DNA from: Microplitis mediator
Lineage: Eukaryota; Arthropoda; Insecta; Hymenoptera; Braconidae
Assembly (NCBI RefSeq): GCF_029852145.1
Contig: NC_079977.1
Span: 11,962,640 to 12,026,639, forward strand
Reading direction: 5' to 3'
DNA length: 64,000 nt
Made by a program: the position numbers and the translations under genes. The first letter of the stretch is position 1. Each line of letters starts with the position of its first letter. Shown here piece by piece: positions 43,080 to 54,554 of the stretch. The notes beneath the pieces are model-generated. The model saw only the letters and a list, made by a program, of their open reading frames with translations, did not search any database and was not told the DNA's origin.

Positions 43080-43590
43080 TTATTTTTGAACCTTAACTTA
43101 TTTTTTGAAAAATTTTCAAAATTTTATTTTTGAAAACTTGAATAATTTTTTTTTTGGAAAATTTTCAAAATTTTATTTTTGAAAACTTAACTTATTTTTT
43201 GAAAAATTTTCAAAATTTTATTTTTGAAAACTTGAATAAATTTTTTTTTGAAAAGTTTTCAAAATTTTATTTTTGAAAACTTGAATAATTTTTTTTTGAA
43301 AAATTTTCAAATTTTTATTTTTGAAAACTTGAATAATTTTTTTTGAAAAATTTTCAAAATTTTATTTTTGAAAACTTGAATAATTTTTTTTTGAAAAGTT
43401 TTCAAAATTTTATTTTTGAAAACTTGAATAAATTTTTTTTGAAAAGTTTTCAAAATTTTATTTTTGAAAACTTGAATAATTTTATTTTTTGAAAAATTTT
43501 CAAATTTTTATTTTTGAAAACTTGAATAATTTTTTTTGAAAAATTTTATTTTTGAAAACTTGAATAAATTTTTTTTGAAAAGTTCAAAAA
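43080..43590. repeat. AT-rich minisatellite, about 45-bp unit
   Basis: About eleven units of TTTGAAAACTTGAATAATTT plus TTTTTTGAAAAATTTTCAAA in series, with small length changes. Confidence 0.85.
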
Positions 43591-43744
43591 AAGAAATTAT
43601 TTTGATTTCCGAGGCTCTCGTCCTTTAATTTTATACTACCTGATGGGCAGCTATAATATTAAGATCAGAACTCGGAAGTCGATAAGTATTTTATGTGTTA
43701 TCATTATTATTCGTTATTGCTGCCGTCGTTGTTTGTTGTGATAT

Positions 43745-45930
43745 TTAGATTTCGTAAGCGGCCAAGCAGATGCCTTTCTTCTGGGGAGTGCGTGGCAATG
43801 TGGCCCGCTGCGGGGACGTCTGTTTTCCGAGATTATTATCGGTCGAGAACGTCACCCTTTTTGATTTTGGATTTTCCAGGCTCTGTGCAATTGTTTGTTC
43901 TGCTGGAGTAGGAGAAGCCTGTTGGAGCGGTGCGGTCGTCCGAATCCCAACGCTCACTTTGTAGCTGGTCGAGAGCGACGCATCGCTCTCTTTTGAATGA
44001 TGAGAGGCATCTTTAAATTCTGGTGGAGGTTCAACTATCGTGGGGGTAAGTTCGAATCCAATGTTATCTTTTCCAAGATCATTTTTCTCATTTCGTTTTT
44101 TCTCGTAGATCCTGTTTACGTTGAAAGATTTTTGCCAAGGCTTTAATTTAGAGAACCGATATTGGCCACAGGTATGGATTATCAAGCCTATACACAATAG
44201 TGTGAGTAAAATTATTAACCCTGTGTTTGTGGCTGTGACTGATCTGTGTGTTGACTCTTCCTGTTTATGTAGCCCTATTTCCTTTATACGGTGGAGGTTT
44301 CCTATCAAGCTATCGCCCCATGGCGATTGTAAGCTCGATTCGTCCACTTGTAGTTTTTCGATCACTGTGGTGATGTTTGCTGCGTTGTCTTCACTTGTGA
44401 ATTCGTCGTTGTGGTTTTGCCAATTTATTTCTGGGAAGCTGGTATCGATACTTGTTGTAATTTCTTCTTCTACTCCTTTGATGTACAAGAATTTGTTTTC
44501 CAGTGAGCAACCTGGGCTTAGGGATAGCAACCCAGAGTTGTTCAGTGCGTATTCTAGCCGGATGTTTTGCCCGCATTTCAAAATCATTTTCTCTTGTTCG
44601 CAGATTGAGTATAGCCAGGTGTTAGCCTGGTGCATTTTGACGAACTGAGTTTCGCAGGTCGGGAATATTCTCACGTCGCATGGTTCCATGACGTTTAACG
44701 AAGGTTTCGTGAACAAGCGTGGTTCACAGTCCAAAGTGTCGCTAATTTTGTGGATGGCCAGGTCGGGTCGGCATGTCAATTCGTTTGCTATTTCCTTGCA
44801 GGATTTTATGAAATCTTCTTCAGCAAGGAAGTAATGACCCGTCACTGAGTTGATTGCCAAAAATTTTGTTTTTGGTCGAACCAGTACGCTTCTTATAATA
44901 CCGCTGATATTTTGAGGCGTTCTCGTAGGAATCATTTTGTACGATTCGAAGGTGTTCTTGTTTAGCAGAGGGATGGTGATTATAGTCAGGAAAACATCTT
45001 TTGATCTTGCGGCTTCTACCTTGGCTACTGCACTGAGTGCTTGAAGATTTATATGGTCCAGAGGTTGTGGTGGGTTCAGCTCCGGAAATCGTTGTAAGAC
45101 CTCCTTTAGAGCTTTAGTAAGTTGCTCAGGGGATAGTATTCCCCCTGGGATAATTCCTCTTTTTGAGTCATGAATAGCTTCTTCAGCTTCCTTCAGGTAA
45201 CGAATTTGAGCGACCAGCCGATTCTCTCTTGACTCCGAAAGTTTCATTAAATGTTGGCGGAATTCCATTTTTCTCTCTAGTTGATGATTGGCATTGGCAA
45301 AATCGTTTACTTTATTGTTTAACAGTTTTACTGTAAGATCCGTTTTCTGCTCGTGTGACAGGATTCTGTTTATCTCAGCTTTGATTATATGCGTGTTTTC
45401 GCCTATTAAGTGTGTTATTTCTGCCTGATCTTTAAACAATCTATCTATTTCCTTTGAGATATGTTCTTGATCGTCCATGTCCATGAGACCAAAAACTTCT
45501 CTTGCTGCCTTGCCGATGAACCCAAACCACGGAGCCCTGGTCATTCGTTGGTCTACTTGTGAAATTTTTGTACTTTCGAGGTTTTGTTTCAACCTGTTGA
45601 CAATTTTATCTTGGCTTAATTGAGACAAGGTCTCATATTTCATGTATGCCAGGCATTCTTGACTGGACAAATATCTCATACAAGTGACCCTGGTTTCTTT
45701 GTAATCTTCCATTCGGTGTGAGGCTAGGTTGACCAGGGCGCCCACGTCGATTGCCGAAATTACTTTCCATTCACGTTCCATCAGATGTATTTTTTTTGAA
45801 TTTATCGAATGTTAGTCCTGGATTGAATTTGTTCGGTGATATGGTCAGGAACTCTGCTATTGCACCTTCCATGAGCCACTGTAGTAGGAGGCTTTTGAGT
45901 ATCCACATGATCTTTCAAGTAGTCTGAAAC
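43745..45930 (-). pseudogene. env: Env glycoprotein (baculovirus F-like), one frameshift near the signal peptide
   Basis: The main frame (45781-43745) has a candidate furin-type site QRMTR at residues 78-82, directly followed by PWFGFIG and FGLMDMDDQEHISKE as fusion-peptide region. A coiled-coil follows (HLIGENTHIIKAEINRIL), then a Cys-rich ectodomain and a transmembrane segment (GLIILLTLLCIGLIIHTC) with a 120-residue tail. An ATG with signal-like MWILKSLLLQWLMEG at about 45911 is in another frame; an A-run near 45800 separates them. An acceptor TTTCTGTTTCAG lies just upstream, suggesting spliced env mRNA. Confidence 0.85.
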
Positions 45931-45933
45931 AGA
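45922..45933 (-). promoter_or_regulatory. Candidate env splice acceptor (element 2)
   Basis: TTTCTGTTTCAG on the minus strand, just 5' of the env ATG, corresponds to the acceptor at 4054-4064. Confidence 0.5.
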
Positions 45934-45955
45934 AACTTTGACAAAATTATTTCTA

Positions 45956-48382
45956 TTACTCTAATGCAGGTTTTAATTTGCTAGGATGTTTAATTATCTG
46001 TTTCCCGTTATGGAGCTCAATAACGAGGTTACCCTTGTCGTTGATCTCAATGACTTCGAAGGGGCCCGCGTAATAGTTGTCTAGTTTGTTCTTTCTCGCT
46101 TCATTAAGCGAGTAGACAAAATCGCCAACTTTGAAATTTACGGGGTGTGAAGATTTATCGTATCTTTGCTTCGAGTCGACCTTGGCCTTGACCAAGTTAT
46201 CACGAGCAATATCTCGTGAGGTACTTAACCTGTTAATTAAGTCCACGAAATATTCTGGGTAAGTATCGATCTTTCCATAATCGGGGAATTCTGTTGGGGC
46301 ACGAGCTCTCTTAGCGAAGAGTAACTCGTAAGGTGTAAATTTTGTACCTACATGAACTGAGGTGTTGTAATTGAACATTGCCATTGGCAAGTATACATCC
46401 CAGTCGTGAAATGAGTCGATGAAAACTCGGAGGTATTCGACTAGAGACTGATGACTTCTTTCTAAAGAACCATTAGACTGAGGATAGTAACCTGAAGTTG
46501 TTACTCTACGAATTTTCATAATACTTGCCAATTTTGCCAGCAGTTTGCTCGTAAACGAGGTACCACGGTCTGATAATATGACTCGGGGGCACCCGTAGAG
46601 AGATATATAGTTGTGTACTAAGGCCTCTGCAATAGTCTGTGCCCGTATATCGGGTAGGGCTACTGCTGCGCAATGTTTTGTGAAATTGTCTTGTATTGTT
46701 AAGATGTGTATGTTACCGTTCGGTGTCATGGGTAATGGACCCACGGTGTCGATCGAGATTTTATCAAAGGGGTCGAATGGCGTGTCGGTGATAACCATAG
46801 GCTGACGCGTTTTGATACGTGATAGTTTCTCCTTTTGACAAACAGCACATCTTTTTATGAACTGATAGATTTGTTCTTTCATTCCAGGCCAATAAAATTT
46901 TTCGCGGATGCGCCAGTAAGTTTTGAGAACGCCTTTGTGACCTCCGACTAGGCTTTCGTGTTTTTCTTTAATTATGTCCAGTCTAGAACTTTCTGGAGGT
47001 ACTACAATTTCGCCCTCACAGAGGGTAACATGAACTGGACAGTCGCTAAGTTCACTTAATAGTAGGGGACGGATGTTCATGTCACCGTACCCATCGCCAT
47101 TTTCGGCCATTCGTAGCGAGTGTATGTCGTATTTGGCCAAAGCGAGGCGAAAACTCTGAAAGGCGAGGGAAAGTCTTTCGTTCTCGATTTTCTCGCGGGG
47201 AAACTTCCCGACGAAAATGGAAAATACGTAGTTTTTACCAATTTTCGTAACCAGTACATCGCCTTCGTCTGGTTTGGCAGCTTTGAGATTTTCCGGATTG
47301 ATGAATTTCAGGTCTCTCAGCAATTTTGCAACGGGAGTCGCTATTTCACAGTCGGTGGTGAGAAAATGTGCTATGTGGTCTCGGGTATAAGTGAGGCCAT
47401 CGCGACTGCGTGAGAGTTTTATGGCACATTCGGAGTTGTCCTCCAGTCGAGTTTTCCGAGGGCTTGGTATTGGTAATGACTTGTCTTCCGGAAGGTCGTC
47501 CGGGTCAATTATCGCAACGCCTTTTTTATGAGGTGTTGTGTGGATCTGAGTGGCTGGTACTACTGTGTTTTCTGTATTGATCATTCGATCCTTACTTGGC
47601 TCGGTGCGGCCTAGTGGGCTTGATCTTTTGTTGGCGATGACAGTGACTGACTCGGGTGACCGAGTTGTTATTGTGATTTGCTGGGAATCAGAAAAAGGAT
47701 CGTTTTGCGCCCGTATGGTGTCACTTGTGTTTTCAGGTTCAGCAAACGTAACCCTTTTTCTACTGATATTTGACTGTTCGGTTAACCTTTTTGACGGGGT
47801 TCGATCGGATGACTTAGGTGTTTCGACAACTCTGCTAGAGCTGGCACCTGGGCTATCATTTAAATTTAGAGTGGGACAACCCGACACACGTTGACGCATT
47901 TGGGACAAGATGGTCTCGTCTGCAACTGGCCGGAACGGCGTTGATCCTTGATGATTGTTAGTATCGATAAGTTTTTTTGACAATGGGTCCCACTTTAAAC
48001 CCTGAGTATTGAGATTTTCTAGCATGGATCTCAACAATGTTGGTGTTTCAGGTGCTAGACGAATTTCTTCATCTCTAGAGGATGGGGTTGAGGCAGCTGT
48101 GACTGTTGGAGTGCTGGATTTTTCTGCCTCCAACTTATTGATATTTTCTTCGGTTTCACTTATGACGCTGGAGCTGTCTGTTTCCTCTTCTACCTCCTCT
48201 GCAACGAATTCTTCTATTGCTCCCTCGTCCTCTTCCTCGTTATCGTCCGAGTCCTCTTGTTCGCACTCTTCTCTGATCGTATTTTGAAACATGTCTAGTG
48301 ATCGTTCGACCTCTTTAATTGTTTCGTTATTTAGTGGTAATTTGGAAAAGGGATGGTATTTCCTTGGATCGGGCTCAGTCAT
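45956..48382 (-). pseudogene. pol: Pol C-terminal part: acidic linker, macro-like module, integrase
   Basis: Residues 1-330 are low-complexity and acidic or Ser/Thr-rich (EQEDSDDNEEEDEGAIEEF). About residues 325-465 (47430-47000) form the macro-like module: DGLTYTRDHIAHFL, GDVLVTKIGKNYVFSIFVG and CPVHVTLCEGEI. Integrase then shows GHKGVLKTYWRIREKFYWPG, CAVCQKEK, and DDE motifs SIDTVGPLP, ILSDRGTSF and GSLERSHQS, and an SH3-like C-terminus. The open frame is separated from the RT frame by a MITE and a frame change (about 48382-48670), so Pol is broken. Confidence 0.88.
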
Positions 48383-48671
48383 AACTGGAGTTTCCTCCGA
48401 CCTTTTCGATTTTTCGTTACACCATTGATCAAATTTTTGAATAGATTTCCTGAGGCTGGTTCTTGGTGAGTCTTCTTCAGGAATATCTTCGTCGGAAAGG
48501 AGGTCTTCCTCATCCCCCCCCCCGGGAGTTCTTTTGACGTGTTCATTTTCCTCTTCATTATTGTTATTTTCTTCGTCACTTTCGGCACTTGAAGTGTATA
48601 AGCTAGCCGGACTTAACTCCCGAATCGTGTCTCTTCTTCTTATGGTGATGTTTTGAGCCGGGGGTAAAAAC

Positions 48672-48997
48672 TAGGAATGGGCGATATCTATCGATATTTC
48701 AACTATCGATGTTTTTTTTCTAAAGTATCGATGTTTTCTATTGATATTTTTTGGAGACGATAAATCGATACTCGATAATAGAAAACTAAAACTATCGATA
48801 TTACGATATCGATATTTTTTTTTAATTAGGAATGGGCGATATCTATCGATATTTCAACTATCGATGTTTTTTTTTTCTAAAGTATCGATGTTTTCTATCG
48901 ATATTTTTTGGACAAAATATATCGATACTCGATAATAAAAAACTAACACTATCGATGTTACGATATCGATATGTTTTTTCAATATCGCCCATCCCTA
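48672..48997. mobile_element. hAT-type MITE (326 bp) in pol
   Basis: TAGGAATGGGCG and CGCCCATCCCTA are inverted ends, with an exact 8-bp duplication GTAAAAAC (48664-48671 and 48998-49005). The inside repeats TATCGAT motifs, and the left half starts again at about 48827, so it is a partial dimer. Eight bp and these ends fit hAT. Confidence 0.88.
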
Positions 48998-51930
48998 GTA
49001 AAAACACGTCTTCGTCGTCAGAAGACAGTTCAACCTCCGGTAGGTTTGCCGAATCTTGGTCAGAATCAACAGATTCTGGTTCTTTGTAGTTCAACAAAGG
49101 TTTGTGTGAACCACGGCGTAATTCTGCTCTTAGTCTAGACGCGATGGTTCCTCTTATCTCCGGAGCACTTTTGACTCTGGGTTTATTCTTTACCCCTGGC
49201 GGCCTACCTCTTTTCTTTGGAGGCGGGTTTGGTTCGACCGTCGGCTCAGTATTTATTCTGCCTACTGCCGGAAGAAGGTTTGGGTCCGGCGCAGAATTGT
49301 CTTTTCGTGAAACGATAGGGGCTAGGTCTGGACGCCCCATAGGATTGTATGACAGAGCATCGGCATATTGGTCGCCAACGTTTGTTCGGATGGCAACTCT
49401 AAACTGAAATTCGTTCAGTTTAGAACGCCATTTACGTTGACGCTCTGTGAGATCTTGGGTATCTCTTAACCACGAGACACACGCTTTTTTTGTGTAAACT
49501 GTGAACGGTCTGCCGTATAGATACGGGCGGAACTGCTGGATGGCATATACGACAGCCAGACATTCTTTTTCGTCAGCAGTGTATCTGGTTTCGGCGTCGT
49601 GTAGGACCCTAGACGCACAGGATACGATTTTATCGTTCCTTGAGTTTTTCGGTTCGGATTTATTTGGAGTCTCGTTCGTCAACTCCACTTCTTGACTAAG
49701 GATTCCCGATATCCCCACATCAGAAGAGCTGATGGCCAGGATAAAGGGTTTATTACCAACTGGATATGCTAGAGTTGAATTTTCGCATAATGCTGTTTTG
49801 ATGTCGGTAAACGCTTTTTCAGCTTCTTGGGACCAGGAGAAGGTCTTGGTTTTACTAGTTAAGTCCGTTAAGGGCTTTGCTCTGACGGCGTAATTTTCGA
49901 TAAATCGGCGATAGTAATTCGCGAGGCCAAGAAATTTTCTCATTTCAGTCTGGTTCCGAGGTCTGGAGGCATCTCTTAGTGCTTGTATTCTTTTCGGGTC
50001 AGGTCGTACCCCTTCCCTTGATATGACATGCCCCAGGTAATCTACTTCCGAGCACAAAAATTTGCATTTCTCAGGTTGAAGGGTCAACCCGGCGTCACGT
50101 AGTACCTGGAACAGTCTACGAATTCGTACGTCATGTTCTTCTAGTGTCTTAGCGTGTAAAATAATGTCATCTAAATAGATAAGAATCCACTTCAGTGCAC
50201 CCAGAGTATTGTACATCATCCGCTGGAAAGTGGCAGGGGCACCCTCTAACCCGAAAGGCATTCGAGCGTATTCAAAGTGCCCGTTTGGGGTGGAGAAAGC
50301 CGTTTTGTGGGCATCCGCCGGGTCCATGGGTATTTGATGATACCCACTTGCTAGATCAAATACGCTGAAGAACATAGCGTCGCCTAGTTCGTCTAGCAAC
50401 CCAATTATCGGAGGAAGTGGATACGCATCTCCGAAAGATACCTTATTTAAGTTACGAAAATCGATAACCATACGCCACTTTTTTTTACCCTGTGCATCTG
50501 CCTTTTTAGGCACGATCCATACAGGGGAGTTATATGGCGATTTCGAATTTCGTATGATACCTTGTTTTAACAAGTTTTCTACTTGACTTTTAATTTCGTC
50601 TTGGTGTTGTTTGGGAAAACGATATTGTTTGATATTTACCGGTTTATCGGTGGTCGTTGGGATTTTGCAAGTTGCTCTATTAGAGCAACCAAGATTATTG
50701 CCCGGTAGATGGAAAATGTCAGCATATTCCTGGACAATTTCTTCGATTTGTTGTCGTTGTTTTGTGTCGAGGTGAGACATGGGGATTTTTCCCAAGATTT
50801 CTGTCGCTCTCTCTGTGATCGATTTTACAGCTGGCGAAGCATCGTCGTTTGCGTCGCTGCTGGAGGGAGGGTCATCGACTTTGAAATCGAATTCCTCTAG
50901 CGTTTGAGGTTCGACTTGGGTGGTTATGGGCTCTTCAGATGTATTAACGACCATACAAGTTGCAATACCTTCCGATACAGTAACCAGTGCTTCTCCCAAA
51001 AGGAGCCCTTCCGTTAACTGTATGCGGGGTAGATAACCTTGAGTGAGGTTCGTTTTTATGATCGGGATAGGTATTACCATTCTTGTTCTCGGTGGTACCG
51101 TGAACATGGGTGGCTCGATTAAATCAAGGCTGAATTGTATTGGTTGGGAAGGTCGTGAAAGTATTGATAGAGTTTGCTCGAAGTACGAAATTTCGGCTTT
51201 TTCTCTATCCAACCAATCATTTCCCAAAATGCCGACACCTGGGACTGGTAGATCTTCTTGGGAAACTTGGCATTGGATCGTGGTGTTCAAGATTTTTAGT
51301 TCAATCGTACCCATGGTTTCGACCGGGGTATTGTTAATTCCTGCAACTCGGATTTTATTGTGAGGATTTATGTGGGCGTTCGGTTCGAGGGCTGACTGAT
51401 TTACGATTGTGACGTCTCCCCCAGTATCAACGACGAAGCGCTGATATTTGCCAAATAATGTTGGACATGAGACGTCAATCTTAGGGCCGGCACCAACCGC
51501 TAGAACTTGAGGTTGACACGATCCTCTTTTAAGGACAAATGGGATAGGTTTTGTAGGACGACTTCTAAGCACCAAAGTGTACCAATAAAAGGAGATATTG
51601 GCCTTTTCTCGTGCTAGAAAGTCGTTACCTAAGATCGCGAGATAGCCACCCAACGGGCGAGGCACTACCTTGAAGTTTATAACTTTATCAAAAACTTCTA
51701 TAGTGACGACGCCAATTATTGGTTGTTTATTTGAAGCGATTCCCCCCACGTGTCCCATGTCTTTTTGTAAAAAGATGGTGTCTGGTGCCAACGCTGTTAC
51801 ACTGATGAAATTATAATTTGCACCAGAGTCAATCAAAACTTCGCATTGACCACCGAGGAGCTTGGTTGATTTTAAGTTTACCACAGGTCCTTTTCCGGTA
51901 GCCAACGCTAAACCCACTACTGGTTGCTCT
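48858..51930 (-). pseudogene. pol: Pol N-terminal part: two retropepsin domains, RT and RNase H
   Basis: Two aspartic protease domains in tandem: LIDSGANYNF (Asp30) with AILGNDFL, then VVDTGGDVTI (Asp164) with GILGNDWL. RT motifs follow: FDLASGYHQIPMDP, MPFGLEGAPATFQRMM and YLDD. RNase H has LAISSSDVGI and YTKKACVSWL, so two canonical Asp residues are absent. A basic PKKRGRPPGVKNKPRVKS segment follows, then the MITE. The frame overlaps the gag stop (51919-51917) in a shifted frame, as expected for translational frameshifting. Confidence 0.9.
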
Positions 51931-53392
51931 TGCAGTAGGCTGCTGCAGTCATCGGTTGAGGCTTGTTGGGCTGGCTCGCAGTCGCCTCTGGCTGGCGAGC
52001 GCCCGATGAGTTTAAAGTCGGCTCCAAGAGGTCTTCATCTTTGGTTAAGGTTTTCTTGGCGCAGGCTGGGCAGTTGCATGGAGCTTTGCTTTTAATGTGG
52101 CGCTCTATTATAGAAGCCGTATCTTGTGAATCTATTTGGGGGGTCTGTGATGGTTGCACTGTTATTTGCGCGGGTTGGACTGGCGCTGGTTGATATGGAA
52201 TTGGTTGGGTTGGTACTGGATTAGATTGTTGATATTGACGGTACGGGCGTTGGTAGCCTGAACTATAATTTTGTTGATAGGGCTTACGATGTGGGAACCG
52301 GGGTGGATAGTTATATTGGCCTTGGAAAGGCACCGCCAAAAAAGCTAGTGCTTGATCCGGTTCGTATTCGGGATCTATCAACTCTTCAGCTTCCCATTCA
52401 GGTTGCTGGTATGGGTAGCCAGAGAGATTTTGAGAATTTCTCAACTGTCCATAGCAGTCCATGGGTTCGGGCATCGCTCTGTATGCCAGAGCCCTGGGTT
52501 CAACGTATAGGTCAGACTGGGGTTGTGTCGCCCAGCTGGGGCCTTGGACAGGCCTTCGATTCTGCCCCTGAAAATAGGACTGATACCTATTCTGCTGGGG
52601 CGGAGGATCGGGTTGGTAAGCTTGAGGTCTCAACCTCGTTTGCTGTTGGCGCAATTGCGCATCATATTTTTTTGTTTGTTCCTTAATAGCTTCGAAGAGC
52701 TCTAAAAGATTTTGGTATTCTTTAGTGGAAGCCAAACATTTTAGATAGTCTGGGAGGGAGTCGAAGAACACGTCAACCGCTAATCGTTGCGACTGATTGA
52801 TTATTGCCGCGCGATCTCCCTCAGGAACGGAGAATTCTATTTTTCGAAGAATCGCTCTCAATCTGTAGAAGAAGCTTTCTACTGTTTCGACAGTACCCTT
52901 TTGGATGGTAGTCAATTTGTGGAGATAGATTTTTAGTGGATCTCCAGTCCGGAAATTACTTCGAAGAATATTAATTAACTCCTGTAAGGGGTGTATTTCC
53001 ATTTCTTGGAGAAATTGGCGAGCACGACCTTTCAATTTCATAAGAGCTCGAGCGACGAAAGGCCTCTGATGTTCCTCTGGGACCATGTGGAGCCATTCTC
53101 TTAGTTTGTAATCAAACTCCTCATAGCTCACTCTACCGTCACCAGAGAATTCTGGAAGGGTCTCCGACAACTCACGAGATAGTTGATACATCGACCCGTC
53201 TCGGTAGTCTCTTTCGTCATAAGCCGCCGTAGTGTTGAAAAAGCGAACGCCTGGGCCCTGGGGTGGTGGAGGATCGATTTGAATATCTACATGTTGGTGA
53301 TCGTCTCCGTTTGGGTGTATCTCAGCACCATCCCTCAGATCAGGATCAACGCCATCCGCTCCGTTGGGATTATTATTTCCCGTTCGAACCAT
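51917..53392 (-). CDS. gag: Gag polyprotein
   Basis: About 490 codons from ATG 53392. The N-terminus is Gly/Asp/Asn-rich with PPPPQGPG. The capsid-like region has LPEFSGDGRVSYEEFDYKLR, ALMKLKGRARQFL and TVESFFYRLRAILRKIEF, as in Ty3/gypsy Gag. The C-terminal third is Gln/Pro/Tyr-rich and ends with a short CNCPACAKK cysteine motif rather than a CCHC knuckle. The frame appears intact, and the stop overlaps pol by one base. Confidence 0.88.
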   Translation of the reverse strand: MVRTGNNNPNGADGVDPDLRDGAEIHPNGDDHQHVDIQIDPPPPQGPGVRFFNTTAAYDERDYRDGSMYQLSRELSETLPEFSGDGRVSYEEFDYKLREWLHMVPEEHQRPFVARALMKLKGRARQFLQEMEIHPLQELINILRSNFRTGDPLKIYLHKLTTIQKGTVETVESFFYRLRAILRKIEFSVPEGDRAAIINQSQRLAVDVFFDSLPDYLKCLASTKEYQNLLELFEAIKEQTKKYDAQLRQQQTRLRPQAYQPDPPPQQNRYQSYFQGQNRRPVQGPSWATQPQSDLYVEPRALAYRAMPEPMDCYGQLRNSQNLSGYPYQQPEWEAEELIDPEYEPDQALAFLAVPFQGQYNYPPRFPHRKPYQQNYSSGYQRPYRQYQQSNPVPTQPIPYQPAPVQPAQITVQPSQTPQIDSQDTASIIERHIKSKAPCNCPACAKKTLTKDEDLLEPTLNSSGARQPEATASQPNKPQPMTAAAYCKSNQ

Positions 53393-53479
53393 TTTTACGA
53401 TAAAACTATGATAGTTATTCAAAAGCAACCGATGTGGAGAAAGAGAGGGAAAAAAAAAATTTTCGCTGTATGAGGATTT

Positions 53480-53734
53480 TTAATGCGATGCTTTTGCTTT
53501 AAGCTTCGAATACAAATCGGGTGGGGCACGCACGTTAGAAATTATTTTCGGCTTAGGATTTTCAGAGTTAAGGTTTTTCTTGGAGTTAAGGTCTGTAGGC
53601 GTATAAATCGGTAAATCTTCTTCCCAATAACGCGTTTCGATTAGAGGTTGATGGTACACTCTACCCTCCAAATAGTCGAGGTACAATCTTTGTAATTGGA
53701 AACGGCGACCCGCACGTCTATTTTTTCCAACCAT
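53480..53734 (-). CDS. Small ORF upstream of gag, unknown
   Basis: 84 codons from ATG 53734. It is basic at the N-terminus (MVGKNRRAGRRFQLQRLYLD), then YHQPLIETRYWEEDLPIYTP and a Lys-rich tail. It lies in the gag leader and ends about 90 bp before the gag ATG. It might be a regulatory upstream ORF, an accessory gene or a lost Gag N-terminus. Not recognised. Confidence 0.4.
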   Translation of the reverse strand: MVGKNRRAGRRFQLQRLYLDYLEGRVYHQPLIETRYWEEDLPIYTPTDLNSKKNLNSENPKPKIISNVRAPPDLYSKLKAKASH

Positions 53735-54526
53735 GAGTTGAGTTCACTGAGTGAGAATTGGTGCTAGTTAAGCACCCAACTTCCACGCGGTGATTCGTCA
53801 ATTCACTGCCGAGATGTGCTAGCCAAAGCACCAACTCAGCTAGTCAAAAATAGACAAAGAAGTCGATCGTGACCAACTCGTCTGATGTACCTCACTCAAT
53901 TTTGAGATACAATTATATAAAATAAAAATATAAAACAAAATGTTGATAATTCTAGAAATATATAATCCAAAAAAAAATTTGGGAATATAAATGTCTAAAT
54001 TTTATAGGGAAGAACAGATAGTTTAGTGCCAACGCCCAATTCGCATACGAAAAAGGTAAAAGAAAGTACTCCAATTACAAATCAAGGATAGCCGCGACAG
54101 CAACGTGAGTGCATAAGCACCTGTGCAGGTGAGTATAATTGAACGGTTACCAACGGGGTAAGATGGTTTGACGACGTGATTACCGCCAGCTTAATCAGCA
54201 GAAAAGGTAGGAAGGTCACTCAAAAAATTTTATTAGTAAAATTTATTATAATAAAATATTGAAGAACAATATTTTAATTTACAGTGACTACCGTGAGGAA
54301 ATACGAAGCGGGGTCGGATTACCGCAGAAAGAAGAGTCAAATGACTATTCAGTAAATGAAGAATTTTATAAATACGTGTCCGACCACACCCAAAGAGGAT
54401 TGAAAAAAAATAATTTTATAATTTTTCAAAATTTTAAATTTAACAAAAGGAGAAGAAAAAAAAAAATTTTGGAAATTTTTAATTTTTCTTCCAATTTCTG
54501 GATCGAAGGAGAGAGAATCGTTCGTA
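53735..54526. other. Untranslated leader of the provirus
   Basis: Contains GCTAGTT/GCACCAACT-type short repeats (about 53760-53850) and an A/T-rich part (54400-54490). No gene is supported. Confidence 0.6.
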
Positions 54527-54543
54527 TCCCACCGCTGCCACCA
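54527..54543 (-). promoter_or_regulatory. Primer-binding site of the provirus
   Basis: On the minus strand TGGTGGCAGCGGTGGGA begins 11 bases from the 5' LTR. TGG complements a tRNA CCA end. The same 17 bases form the PBS at 58304-58320. The tRNA is not identified. Confidence 0.8.
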
Positions 54544-54554
54544 AAAATCAGCTC

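Larger units (their letters stand above)
41156..43744. other. 2.6-kb stretch between env and the 3' LTR
   Basis: No sense-strand gene is supported. 41480-41990 and 43020-43590 are AAAATTTTC/GAGTTTTTC-type low-complexity arrays. The plus strand has one exon-like ORF at 42667-42843. Confidence 0.6.

Noticed and set aside
47120..48287. Several plus-strand ORFs opposite Pol
   Set aside because: They are antisense shadows of the acidic linker and macro-like module.
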